DNA from: Shewanella sediminis HAW-EB3
GTDB taxonomy: Bacteria; Pseudomonadota; Gammaproteobacteria; Enterobacterales; Shewanellaceae
Reading direction: 5' to 3'
Assembly (NCBI RefSeq): GCF_000018025.1
Contig: NC_009831.1
Span: forward strand, 4,836,001 to 4,900,000
DNA length: 64,000 bases
Shown here: positions 49,430 to 58,329 of the stretch, one piece after another
Layout of the letters: each line of letters starts with the position of its first letter
Numbering within the stretch: position 1 is the first letter of the stretch
Notes under the pieces: model-generated
Told to the model about the DNA's origin: nothing
The model's database searches: none
What the model saw: the letters and a program-made list of their open reading frames with translations, nothing else
Translations under genes and position numbers: made by a program

Positions 49430-49569
49430 TGAATAACGTTATGTCACGTAAGACTGTTAAGCCTGTCTCTTAATTGCACGCATTCATAAGGCCGCAGGTA
49501 TTAGATGGTCAATCTTGGCATGACTACCCACATCCTCCACACCGTAAAGGGTGGAGTTTGGAGCAAGAG

Positions 49570-50670
49570 ATGATTGACGTAAAAAGCCACAAATTGCTAT
49601 TAGCTTTAATGAGCTCTTCGATACTGTTTGGCTGCAAAGTACAACAAGAGACGGCAGGCGAAGAGACTAGCCTCATCAGACCTGCAAAGGTCATTACTGT
49701 TGAGACTGTTAACCCAAATAGCGTAAGACGCTTTTCCGCTGTTGTTGGTGCGGAGCAGAGTACCGAGCTTGCATTTCGAGTCAATGGACAGGTCGAATTT
49801 CTGGATGTTGTAGAGGGTCAGAGAATAAAAAAAGGCGAGCTAATTGCTTCTCTTGATGATACTGATTTTGAAATTTTACTCGACGATGCCTCAGCCAAAT
49901 ACGATCTCGCATTTGCCCAATATAAGCGAATTCAGTTACTAACAGATAAAGGCTTAGCATCTAAATCTGAATCAGATACATTGCTGGCTGAAATGTTGGT
50001 TGCAAAAGCTAACTTAGAACAAGCAAATCAGAATCTTAAATACACAGAGTTGCGAGCGCCATTTGACGGTATCATTGCGCAGAATCATGTAGAGCAGCAT
50101 GACCACATCGCCGTCGCTCAGCCTATTTTTTCATTCCAAAACGAGTCGTTACAGGAGGTGAGCTTTGACCTACCTGAAAAATTAGTCGAGCGCTTTAACC
50201 CTCAAGAACTCGTCAATTTCAATGCCAAAGTGGTGTTAGATGCCTATCCGAATACTGAGATAGATGCTCAGTTTAAAGAGATGCAAAAACACAGTAGTCA
50301 TGGCGCACTCAGCTATCGCGTTACCTTTTCAATGTTATCACCCGATTCCTTGCGCATCCTCCCCGGCATGAGTGCCGATCTGTCACTGAGTTTGGCACAA
50401 AATGCTCGCCAAACCGAGCTGGTAAAAGTGCCACTAGCCGCTGTTTTTAGTGATGAAAAAGTCGCACTTGATGAGTCGAAGTCATTTGTTTGGCTGGTGA
50501 ATGATAATAATCAAGCTGCGCAGCGAGAGGTCGTGCTTAGTCGCATCGAGCAAGACGGAGCCGTTATTGCGGGCGGATTAAAAGTGGGTGAGCGCATTAT
50601 TGCCGCCGCGCCGACTCGCTTGTCAGAGGGGCAAGAGATCAAGCCAATGGCACGTGAGCGGGGCCTGTAA
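49570..50670 (+). CDS. RND efflux periplasmic adaptor lipoprotein
   Basis: A 366-residue membrane-fusion protein (HlyD/AcrA family). The start at 49570 (MIDVKSHK) follows GGAG; a longer frame from 49474 would put 32 residues before the lipoprotein signal. The lipobox is LFGC, about residue 22. It has the biotinyl-lipoyl fold (ELAFRVNGQVEFLDVVEGQRI), a helical hairpin and a beta-barrel domain. The stop overlaps the pump gene start (TAATG), showing translational coupling. The protein links an RND pump to an outer-membrane channel. Confidence 0.9.
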   Translation: MIDVKSHKLLLALMSSSILFGCKVQQETAGEETSLIRPAKVITVETVNPNSVRRFSAVVGAEQSTELAFRVNGQVEFLDVVEGQRIKKGELIASLDDTDFEILLDDASAKYDLAFAQYKRIQLLTDKGLASKSESDTLLAEMLVAKANLEQANQNLKYTELRAPFDGIIAQNHVEQHDHIAVAQPIFSFQNESLQEVSFDLPEKLVERFNPQELVNFNAKVVLDAYPNTEIDAQFKEMQKHSSHGALSYRVTFSMLSPDSLRILPGMSADLSLSLAQNARQTELVKVPLAAVFSDEKVALDESKSFVWLVNDNNQAAQREVVLSRIEQDGAVIAGGLKVGERIIAAAPTRLSEGQEIKPMARERGL

Positions 50671-53600
50671 TGGATACCAATACCGAAAAACAAGGCAGCG
50701 GCATTGCCGGTTTTTTTATTAAAAATGCCGTCATTAGTTGGCTGATAATGGTGTTACTTGGCGTCGGCGGCTACTTTGCGTTTCAAGACTTAGGCCGTCT
50801 CGAAGACCCGGAGTTTACACCGCGCTCAGCCATGATTGTCACCAGCTATCCAGGTGCGTCTGCGCAGCAGGTCGAGGAGGAGCTATCACTTCCTATCGAA
50901 AACGCACTGCAACAACTGCCCTATGTTAAATACATAAAGTCGGTTAATACGGCGGGATTAAGCCAAGTCGAAGTGATGATGGAGTCGCAGTATACCGGCA
51001 AGTATCTGCCACAGATCTGGGATGAAGTTAGGCGCAAAATTGGCGACTTAAAGGGGCTTCCCCCCGGCGCGGATAAGCCAACGGTTAACGATGATTTTGG
51101 TGACGTATATGGCATGATTTGGGGCATATCTGGTGAAGGGTACAGTTATGCCGAATTAGAGTCATATGCTGACTATCTTCGTCGTGAGGTGGTGACGATA
51201 GAGGGGGTGAGCAAAGTCAGTGTTGCAGGTACACAGCAACAACAAGTGTTTATCGAGCTTTCAAGGCGAAAGCTAGCGGCGCTTGATATCCCGGTTAGCC
51301 ATATAGAGTCACTTTTAGCTCTGCAAAATGTGGTTTCAAACGCCGGCAGAATTCGAGTGCAAAATGACACCATTCGTCTGTCGCCAACGGGGGAGTTCTC
51401 TAGTGTCAGTGAGCTGAAAAATCTTGTAGTTAGCCCCAAGGGCAGTGATGCGCGAATTTATCTGAATGATGTTGCTGACATTAGCACTGGTTACGCCAAA
51501 ACCCCCATAAAAATCATGACCATTAACGGTCAGCCTGCACTTGAATTTGGGGTGTCATTTCTTCGCGGCCAGAACGTCATCGCGGTAGGCGAGCGGATCA
51601 ACACCTTAATCGATTCGCTTGAAAAGGTTCGGCCCATCGGCATGGAGCTGGAGCTTATCTACAATCAGCCAGAACAGGTTGAACAAGCGGTCGATGGATT
51701 TGTCATCAGCCTTATTCAAGCCGTTGCCATCGTTATTTTTGTGCTTTTGCTGACCATGGGGCTCAGAAGTGGCTTCATTATTGGTACCGTTTTAATACTT
51801 AGTGTTATGGGTACCTTTATGGCCATGGAGCAAATGGCTATTGATTTGCAAAGGATTTCACTAGGCGCACTGATCATTGCTCTAGGAATGCTGGTGGATA
51901 ACGCTATCGTAGTTGTTGAAGGCATACTCATCGGCATGCAACGTGGTAAATCTCGCTTCGATGCGGCTGTGGAGATTGTAAAGCAAACCCAATGGCCACT
52001 GTTAGGGGCAACCGTTATTGCGGTAACCGCATTTGCCCCGATTGGCTTATCTGAAGATATTTCGGGTGAGCTCGTTGGTAGTCTGTTTTGGGTGGTCCTG
52101 TTTTCATTGACGCTTAGCTGGATCACCGCTATTACCATCACCCCATTCTTGGCCGACCGACTGTTTAAAAACGTTAAGGTTGCTAAAGATGGTGAGTTTA
52201 TCGATCCCTATAAAGGTGTCATTTTCACAAGTTACCGAGTCTTGCTGCAAGGCTGTATTCGCTACCGCAAAACCACCATGTTACTGCTCATTGTACTATT
52301 GCTGGGTTCAGTGAAAGGCTTTGGCATGCTGAAAAATGAGTTCTTTCCACCAATGAACTTACCCAAGTTTATGGTCGATACATGGCTGCCATATAACTCC
52401 GATATTAATGCCACCGCTGAGCATATGAGAAAGGTGGAGGAGGCGGTACTCGCACACCCTGAAGTAGAGCAAGTTTCCTCTAGCATAGGTGGAGGTCATG
52501 TTCGGTTCATGCTCGCCTATAAGCCTGAGAAGCTTTACAACAACTATGGCAATTTGCTCATCACAGTCAAAGATATCGATCGCCTCAAAGAGGTGATGAG
52601 CGATGTCGAAGAGATTGTCGAGCAAGGCTTTGCCGGTGCGACATATAACTTCAAGCGCTTCGAGATGGGACCTGCACCAGATGGCCGAGTTGAGGCAAGG
52701 TTTGTTGGTCCGGATCCTGATGTATTAAGGAGCTTATCTGCGCAGGCCAAAGCAATTATGGAGCGTTCTCAAGATGCGTCGGCCATCAGAGATGACTGGC
52801 GCGAGCGTACCAAAGTGATCCGGCCTCAATTCAATGATGCTGCGGGTCGGTCACTCGGGATCAGCAAGGCGCAAGTGGATGGCGTGTTACTGGCAAACTT
52901 CTCGGGCAGAACCGTAGGACTCTATCGAGATGGTAGTGATTTGCTGCCCATCATTATTCAACCTCCAGAGCAGGAGCGACTAGATATTGGCGGGATTAGT
53001 GAACTGCAGATTTGGAGTCATGAGTTAAGCCAGTACGTCAATCTTGGCCAAGTGCTGAAAGAAGTACTGGTGGAGTTTGAAGATCCCGTCATTATGCGAC
53101 GAGACCGCAAACGCACTATTATGGCGATGACTGATGAAAGTCCAATGGGCAGTAGTACCACGGCGTCAGTTTTAAACTCATTTAAAGCTGAAGTTGAAGC
53201 CATTGAGCTGCCCGAAGGCTACAACTTAACTTGGGGTGGAAAGTATGAGTCATCTCGCGATGCCATGATTGCCTTGAGTGAAAAACTTGGCGGCGGCTAT
53301 TTGGTCATGGTGCTGATAACCATCTTTTTGTTTGCCTCCTATAAAGATGCTGCTGTTATCTGGACTGTAGTGCCATTCGCTCTTATTGGGGTTGTCGTAG
53401 GTCTCTACTTTGCCAATATGCCTTTCACCTTCTTGGCATTGCTGGGAACCATGAGCCTATCGGGCATGCTGATTAAAAATGCCATTGTGCTGGTTGAAGA
53501 GATAAAGCTGCAGCTCTCCCAAGGTAAAGAGGCCTACCTTGCTGTTGTGGATGCGTCAGTGTCTAGGGTTCGTCCGGTAAGTATGGCAGCGGTTACGACC

Positions 53601-53747
53601 GTACTTGGCATGATCCCATTGATTTTTGACGGCTTTTTCCAGGCTATGGCTGTTGCCATTATGTCGGGCCTCACCTTCGCCACGATATTAACCCTCATCG
53701 TGATCCCTGTGATGTACACCATGATCCATAAAATCAAAGCGCAGTAG
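50670..53747 (+). CDS. RND-family efflux pump (AcrB/HAE1-like)
   Basis: A 1025-residue inner-membrane proton-driven exporter, full length. It has the standard 12 membrane segments in two groups around large periplasmic loops. The TM4 segment has GALIIALGMLVDNAIVVVE with the expected acidic residue, and TM10-TM12 repeats the pattern (LSGMLIKNAIVLVEEI). Coupled to the adaptor gene upstream. No TolC-type channel is encoded nearby, so a housekeeping TolC would be needed. Drug and organic-anion efflux are both possible. Confidence 0.93.
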   Translation: MDTNTEKQGSGIAGFFIKNAVISWLIMVLLGVGGYFAFQDLGRLEDPEFTPRSAMIVTSYPGASAQQVEEELSLPIENALQQLPYVKYIKSVNTAGLSQVEVMMESQYTGKYLPQIWDEVRRKIGDLKGLPPGADKPTVNDDFGDVYGMIWGISGEGYSYAELESYADYLRREVVTIEGVSKVSVAGTQQQQVFIELSRRKLAALDIPVSHIESLLALQNVVSNAGRIRVQNDTIRLSPTGEFSSVSELKNLVVSPKGSDARIYLNDVADISTGYAKTPIKIMTINGQPALEFGVSFLRGQNVIAVGERINTLIDSLEKVRPIGMELELIYNQPEQVEQAVDGFVISLIQAVAIVIFVLLLTMGLRSGFIIGTVLILSVMGTFMAMEQMAIDLQRISLGALIIALGMLVDNAIVVVEGILIGMQRGKSRFDAAVEIVKQTQWPLLGATVIAVTAFAPIGLSEDISGELVGSLFWVVLFSLTLSWITAITITPFLADRLFKNVKVAKDGEFIDPYKGVIFTSYRVLLQGCIRYRKTTMLLLIVLLLGSVKGFGMLKNEFFPPMNLPKFMVDTWLPYNSDINATAEHMRKVEEAVLAHPEVEQVSSSIGGGHVRFMLAYKPEKLYNNYGNLLITVKDIDRLKEVMSDVEEIVEQGFAGATYNFKRFEMGPAPDGRVEARFVGPDPDVLRSLSAQAKAIMERSQDASAIRDDWRERTKVIRPQFNDAAGRSLGISKAQVDGVLLANFSGRTVGLYRDGSDLLPIIIQPPEQERLDIGGISELQIWSHELSQYVNLGQVLKEVLVEFEDPVIMRRDRKRTIMAMTDESPMGSSTTASVLNSFKAEVEAIELPEGYNLTWGGKYESSRDAMIALSEKLGGGYLVMVLITIFLFASYKDAAVIWTVVPFALIGVVVGLYFANMPFTFLALLGTMSLSGMLIKNAIVLVEEIKLQLSQGKEAYLAVVDASVSRVRPVSMAAVTTVLGMIPLIFDGFFQAMAVAIMSGLTFATILTLIVIPVMYTMIHKIKAQ

Positions 53748-53773
53748 TACTGCGCTAATTGAGTGAGTAGAAA

Positions 53774-54889
53774 ATGAACAGAAGTAAAATCCTTTTAGCA
53801 CTCTCTGCAACTGCAGTGATAAATACAAGTAGCGCCATGGCTGCAGGGCTTAGCCTGTCTCAAATCGGCACCGCTGACAGTGTGGCAACCGCTGGGGCTG
53901 CAGGAGTCACCAATAATTCCGATGCAGCAGCAACCATCACTAATGCGGCAGGTTTATCAGGGATAGAAGATTCAAATATGATGCTGGGTGGTCAGTTGTT
54001 AGATGTGCGCTCTCAATTTGAACCTAAAGAGGGCGAGAGCACGCAGAGCAATGGCTTACAGTTTATCCCGCATCTGTCATATGCCAAACGGCTCAATGAA
54101 GATTGGGTGGCTGGCATAGCGCTTCACTCGCCCGGTGGCTTAGGTGTTGCTTACAGTAATGGTATTGCCGGTGGCGCGCAAAATATCGTAAAAGAGAACA
54201 AAATAACCATGCTAAGCCTAACTGCTTCAGCAGCCTATCAAATTAATGAACAACTCGCTTTAGGCGCCAGTATCATCACCAATTATGCCGGCGTTGAAGC
54301 CTCAGTGTTCGATCGCACCGTGACTGGCAAACAGTTGGCACCCACGTTTGCACTTTCGGCTCAATATCAACTGAATGAGAAAACACGCATTGGCGCAAAC
54401 TATCAACATGGTAGCGAACACGATATCGAATTTGACGAAGCACTTCTCGGCATTCAAGGCATGGCCATCAATTGGCCGGCGACGTTTGACATTGGCATAG
54501 ATCACCAGCTTACCGAGCAATTGAACATTATGGCGAATGCCAAATGGCAATCTTGGAGTGACTACGATGCTAATTATCAAGACACCTACTCCGCAGGTAT
54601 CGCTGCCGGGTATCAAGCGGGTCACTGGCTGTGGCAGGCGGGATTTAGCATTGATAGTAGCCCTGTCGATGCCGAGTATAGAGACATTGTATTACCGCTC
54701 GATAAACAATGGCGATTAGGAATTGGCGCTGAAAAAACCTTAGCTTCAGGAGCTAAATTGGGGATAGCCTACCAATATCAGAACCTAGGTGATGCCGAGA
54801 TAATTTCCCAAGGGAGAGAGCTGCTTCGTCCATCAGGAGAGTACAGCGAGAATCGGGTGCACTTCATCACTTTATCTTATCAATTCTAA
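53774..54889 (+). CDS. FadL/OmpP1-family outer-membrane channel
   Basis: A 371-residue protein of the FadL family, which brings hydrophobic compounds across the outer membrane. It has a signal peptide (cut near SSAMAAG) and the family opening LSLSQIGTADSVATAGAAGVTNN, matching the FadL hatch (G-A-G-x-A). It ends in FITLSYQF with the terminal Phe. It is 27 bp after the RND gene, so it is probably in the same transcript. FadL homologues in islands often take up aromatic or lipid-like substrates. Confidence 0.88.
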   Translation: MNRSKILLALSATAVINTSSAMAAGLSLSQIGTADSVATAGAAGVTNNSDAAATITNAAGLSGIEDSNMMLGGQLLDVRSQFEPKEGESTQSNGLQFIPHLSYAKRLNEDWVAGIALHSPGGLGVAYSNGIAGGAQNIVKENKITMLSLTASAAYQINEQLALGASIITNYAGVEASVFDRTVTGKQLAPTFALSAQYQLNEKTRIGANYQHGSEHDIEFDEALLGIQGMAINWPATFDIGIDHQLTEQLNIMANAKWQSWSDYDANYQDTYSAGIAAGYQAGHWLWQAGFSIDSSPVDAEYRDIVLPLDKQWRLGIGAEKTLASGAKLGIAYQYQNLGDAEIISQGRELLRPSGEYSENRVHFITLSYQF

Positions 54890-54898
54890 TTGCCGGCA

Positions 54899-54977
54899 AG
54901 CCGAAGGACGGTATGACTACATGACTTCGGCTTATCAAATTTCAGACATAAAAAAACCTGCACAATGGCAGGCCTTT
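54899..54977. terminator. Two terminators: end of FadL gene and tRNA-type copy 2
   Basis: AGCCGAAG / CTTCGGCT (54899-54932) has no T-run. CCTGC / GCAGG (54957-54973) has an A-run before and CCTTTTTA after it, so it works both ways. It corresponds to the terminators at 41337 and 59372. Confidence 0.7.
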
Positions 54978-54986
54978 TTACTTGAT

Positions 54987-55039
54987 TGGTACCGGAGGAC
55001 GGACTTGAACCGTCACGCTCGAAAGCAACGGATTTTGAA
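54987..55039 (-). repeat. tRNA-Leu(CAA) 3'-half fragment, copy 2 (attachment-site remnant)
   Basis: Identical by eye to the fragment at 41407 over the full 53 bp, from CCA to the anticodon loop, and broken at the same base. Direct orientation relative to the other copies. Confidence 0.85.
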
Positions 55040-55262
55040 AAGAGAGCGCCTAAAAATACTAAGCAATATCAATAGTTAAAATCGCACAAAAAGACCTTTG
55101 CAAATTCTTTGCAAGAACAAGCATTTCTCATTGTAATGGAATAATAAGCAAATAAATAGAACGTCACAATATCTCAAACAAACTCTATGTCTATCTCCAG
55201 AGTAACAGTAAATACTGGTACTGCCGCTTCGTGCTGTATGGTAAATGACACGCCAAAGCCAC
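55040..55262. repeat. Element-end sequence, copy 2
   Basis: About 220 bp, similar to copies 1 and 3, including the TTGCAAA-TTC-TTTGCAA inverted repeat. Its last 45 bp (CTGGTACTGCCGCTTCGTGC and on) match only copy 3. Nothing else is seen up to 55429. Confidence 0.7.
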
Positions 55263-55429
55263 AAAGAAAACAGATCTGAATGAGGCTATTTTAACGGAGA
55301 GTTACAGATGGATGGTGTCGGCCTTCATACATCTAAATTAAACATCATAATGTGGACCTCCGGACAGTTGTCAAAGAAGCGGCGCTCAAAATGAGCGCCG
55401 CTTATGATGACCCTATTCTAATTCAAACA

Positions 55430-57394
55430 CTACTTGCTCACGTGACAAGTAATGCAAGAGTAGGGGTCCGGGAAGGTTTCGCTGGTGTGCCAGTCGCTGT
55501 TGCCACGGGTCAACTGTTTGCTTGCAGCCTGTTGTCCATAAGTAGTACCGTTGTGGCGGTAGAGGTCCAGCATATCCTTGGTTGTAGGATCCTTCGACTT
55601 CACGACATCGGCGCAGGGGCCCATTTCACCGTTAAGCTCGTTAGCCCTTTGAGTGACACCAAAACACTGCACTTTATCGAAGGGGAAATTCTTTGAAGCA
55701 TCGCCGTGATTGAGCATCAGCTTGTCCTTGGAGTGACAGAAGTGGCAGCGCGCCACAGCGCCGTGACCGGCAGGAGCACCGTTGCCGCCGTGACAAGAGG
55801 CACAAAAGTAAGGCTCGGTGCTGTCAGGCAGAACCGGCGAGTCCCCGCCTTCGAGATGGGTATTAGTCAAGCCATGACATAGGCCACAGTCAGCAACCCC
55901 CCAACCAAAGTGAGTGCTTTCAAGAGGGGCTGCCGCCTCGGCAATATCGTATATAGGGTACAGACCATTATCAAAAGCATTGTGCTCGGTCATCTCATAC
56001 TTGGATCCATAGTCCGAGCTAATCCAATACATTTGGACGAACTCCTTAGGGTTCACCATCACCGAGATATCGGCGGTGCGATGGAGGCTAATGCCACCAT
56101 ATCCCGAATACCACTGGTCGATGCACTCCTGGGCTGTGGTCTCATCCAGCTTGCCACTCTCATCGCGCAGGAAGTGGCAGATGGTCTTGCTATCGTAGGG
56201 AGCGGTGCCATTGACCAGTTCACCGGCCTTGGGCCACGCCGGGCCGTTGAAGAAATCCACCGCGGACTGGCCTTCACCGGCAACCCAGCCCCAGCCGCTG
56301 AACCCTTCGCTTCCGTTGCGCAGTCCTTCGACCTGGGTAATGATGTAGGCGTCAATCGTCGCGCCGGTGGAGAGGGTGGGCCAGTAGCCAAAGTGAATGT
56401 CGACGCCATACTCATGGTGAGCGGTCATCAACGCATCCATCAAGGTGATCACCCCAGGCTGGTACACGTCGGGGCGCAGGTTGTAGGCCTTGACCTCGAA
56501 GTTACTGGCCGGGAATTGAGGGGCACGCCGGCCGTCAAGATAGGACAGGCTCAGACTCGGCAGGATCACCTTGCCACCGTTGGCTTTCAAGCGATCAGCC
56601 TCGGCCCGCTGCATCTGCTTAACACGATCTCTCATCGCTTGGGAGACCGGCTGGAAGCGGATGTTCATCTCCGGCTGCACCCAAAATTCATCCAGGCGCT
56701 CGTAAAGGGTATCGAGAATTGGGTTGGCAATTTTAAGGTTGTCACCCTGATCATAAGTATAGGATGCGTACCAGTTCTCGCTGTCCTGGTAGTCCCCTGC
56801 GGCGACGTCATCGAAGTCACCGTCGCCGTTGGCGTCGAAGGAGACGGTGAAGTCGTAGGTGTTGAGATCGGTGTTGAACTCCCCTAGTGTGACTTCCAAA
56901 TCACCACGGATAGATGACACATACAGCATCACGTCCAGGATGGAGTATTGGCCGGGAACGAAGATGTCTTCACGGATAGAGGAAGTACCAAGGTAGGCTT
57001 TTATGTCATCGGAGTGGACCTCCATGTAGTACTTGCCATCGTCGCTGGTACTGGCGTTGTAGTACTTGTTTTTATTACGATCGTTTACGTCCTTGGGCTT
57101 ACCATAGGTGCCGGTCTGGCTACCTGTAGTCGGCAGTTCATAATCCGTCGGCATTTCATCGGCGCACATCTCCGGATGATCGTCGGTGCAGGGATACCAG
57201 CGCCCCAGATAGACCCGAACCAGGCCGTCAAATTGCCTATTTGGCTCTACATGCACATCCAGGTTGTCATAAATGGGAGCCGGAGTAGGTTGCTCTGGCG
57301 TCGACGGCGGAGTAGAGCTGTCCGAATCGGAGCCGCAACCGGCCAAGCCAATAGCGGATAATACCGCTAAGGCGATTAGTTTTTTCATCATCAT
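55430..57394 (-). CDS. Four-haem cytochrome c lipoprotein with large unknown N-terminal region
   Basis: A 654-residue lipoprotein: signal MMMKKLIALAVL, lipobox LAGC (Cys20), then a Ser/Pro-rich linker. Residues 60 to 495 have no domain I know; they are Asp/Tyr-rich with alternating strands. Four CxxCH haem motifs sit in the C-terminal quarter at residues 503 (CGLCH), 531 (CASCH), 550 (CHFCH) and 647 (CITCH, four residues from the end). The lipid anchor suggests an outer-membrane or surface location, as for MtrC/OmcA, but those have ten haems. A LuxR-type gene lies 24 bp upstream on the same strand. The gene looks GC-richer than its surroundings. A haem-carrying reductase or electron conduit is the likely role. 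Confidence 0.8.
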   Translation of the reverse strand: MMMKKLIALAVLSAIGLAGCGSDSDSSTPPSTPEQPTPAPIYDNLDVHVEPNRQFDGLVRVYLGRWYPCTDDHPEMCADEMPTDYELPTTGSQTGTYGKPKDVNDRNKNKYYNASTSDDGKYYMEVHSDDIKAYLGTSSIREDIFVPGQYSILDVMLYVSSIRGDLEVTLGEFNTDLNTYDFTVSFDANGDGDFDDVAAGDYQDSENWYASYTYDQGDNLKIANPILDTLYERLDEFWVQPEMNIRFQPVSQAMRDRVKQMQRAEADRLKANGGKVILPSLSLSYLDGRRAPQFPASNFEVKAYNLRPDVYQPGVITLMDALMTAHHEYGVDIHFGYWPTLSTGATIDAYIITQVEGLRNGSEGFSGWGWVAGEGQSAVDFFNGPAWPKAGELVNGTAPYDSKTICHFLRDESGKLDETTAQECIDQWYSGYGGISLHRTADISVMVNPKEFVQMYWISSDYGSKYEMTEHNAFDNGLYPIYDIAEAAAPLESTHFGWGVADCGLCHGLTNTHLEGGDSPVLPDSTEPYFCASCHGGNGAPAGHGAVARCHFCHSKDKLMLNHGDASKNFPFDKVQCFGVTQRANELNGEMGPCADVVKSKDPTTKDMLDLYRHNGTTYGQQAASKQLTRGNSDWHTSETFPDPYSCITCHVSK

Positions 57395-57418
57395 TACTCG
57401 ATTTTAGTTAGTAGGAAC

Positions 57419-57976
57419 TCAGGCAAGCCAGCCTTGCTGCATGGCCAGGAAGACCAGTGCGGATCTATTGCTGGCACCCAAGGTTTTTTTCGCTATATCG
57501 AGGTGGTAGTCGACACCTCGACTAGACAGAAAGAGGGCATTGGCTATCTCTTTGGTGGTGAAACCCAATGCGGTCAGTTTTACAATGGTTTTGGTGCGGT
57601 CGTTGAGCTCTTCCGTCTGTCCCTGCTGCAGAATAAATGGCAGAACCATGTCATGAAAATAATGCTTAACTTCGTCGATTTTTGGGCAGTGAATTTGGTT
57701 AAAGATCAGGATCAGATACCCTTGACTAACCTGGGCGCTGTAAACTCTCTGACCCTGTATCTGCTTGTCATTTGTCAGACCGAAGTGAAAGGCTGCGCTT
57801 TTTTCAGAAGCCACAATAATGCATGCGCTTTGTCGCAAAGCCGGAGCCGACACGTAGATGTTGCTGTATTCAAACCGGGAATCAAACTTGAGATCCCAAG
57901 GGCTCATTTCGCACGAGATATGCTGCGACAGGCCGCAATGCTTTGACTGATAAAAGATCCAACCGCTTGGCAGCAT
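57419..57976 (-). CDS. LuxR/GerE-type regulator next to the cytochrome gene
   Basis: A 185-residue protein with a C-terminal GerE helix-turn-helix (LTALGFTTKEIANALFLSSRG, then VDYHLDIAKKTLG). The N-terminal 110 residues do not look like an autoinducer-binding or receiver domain I can name. Same strand as, and 24 bp before, the four-haem lipoprotein gene, so it is likely a co-transcribed regulator of it. A CRP-like box lies about 180 bp upstream. Confidence 0.82.
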   Translation of the reverse strand: MLPSGWIFYQSKHCGLSQHISCEMSPWDLKFDSRFEYSNIYVSAPALRQSACIIVASEKSAAFHFGLTNDKQIQGQRVYSAQVSQGYLILIFNQIHCPKIDEVKHYFHDMVLPFILQQGQTEELNDRTKTIVKLTALGFTTKEIANALFLSSRGVDYHLDIAKKTLGASNRSALVFLAMQQGWLA

Positions 57977-58150
57977 GAGCCGTCCCCCCCATTAATAATG
58001 TAATCAGAAAGTAATTAAAAAGTGTGGAAAAATTATAATTGATTACCGGGAAATCGAGGAGTGATGGCCGTTGGGTTTGTTCCAAGTCTGTTCATAAGTG
58101 AAAAAAATTGTGAACAATTCGTCCTTATACGAGAGGAAGGGGGTATTCTT

Positions 58151-58166
58151 TGTGACAAAGGTCACC
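58151..58166. promoter_or_regulatory. CRP-type site upstream of the LuxR-cytochrome genes
   Basis: TGTGA-CAAAGG-TCACC matches TGTGA-N6-TCACA at nine of ten positions. In Shewanella, CRP drives anaerobic respiration genes, so CRP control of the four-haem protein is plausible. The rest of the 353-bp spacer (57977-58329) has no gene. Confidence 0.5.
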
Positions 58167-58245
58167 ACAAATAATGAGCGGCGAGCAGATTGTGGAACAC
58201 CCGTCCAGGCTGGTATTTGCTTTTCTCTGTACGGTAAATTTATAG

Positions 58246-58281
58246 TGCACACTTAATCGCAAGATGTGCAAGGTGTGCAAG
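58246..58281. promoter_or_regulatory. Operator-like repeats before the TetR gene
   Basis: TGTGCAAG occurs twice, 9 bp apart (58265 and 58274), with its partial inverse TGCACA at 58246. They lie 50-85 bp before the TetR gene and may be its autoregulatory site. Confidence 0.35.
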
Positions 58282-58329
58282 TAAGGCAATCACTGCATTA
58301 CGTAGTACCTTAAGCCATAGGAGGAGAGG

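Noticed and set aside
55910..56887. A 325-codon forward frame opposite the cytochrome gene
   Set aside because: It is antisense to a protein with clear haem motifs and a lipobox. Long shadow frames are expected in GC-rich DNA.
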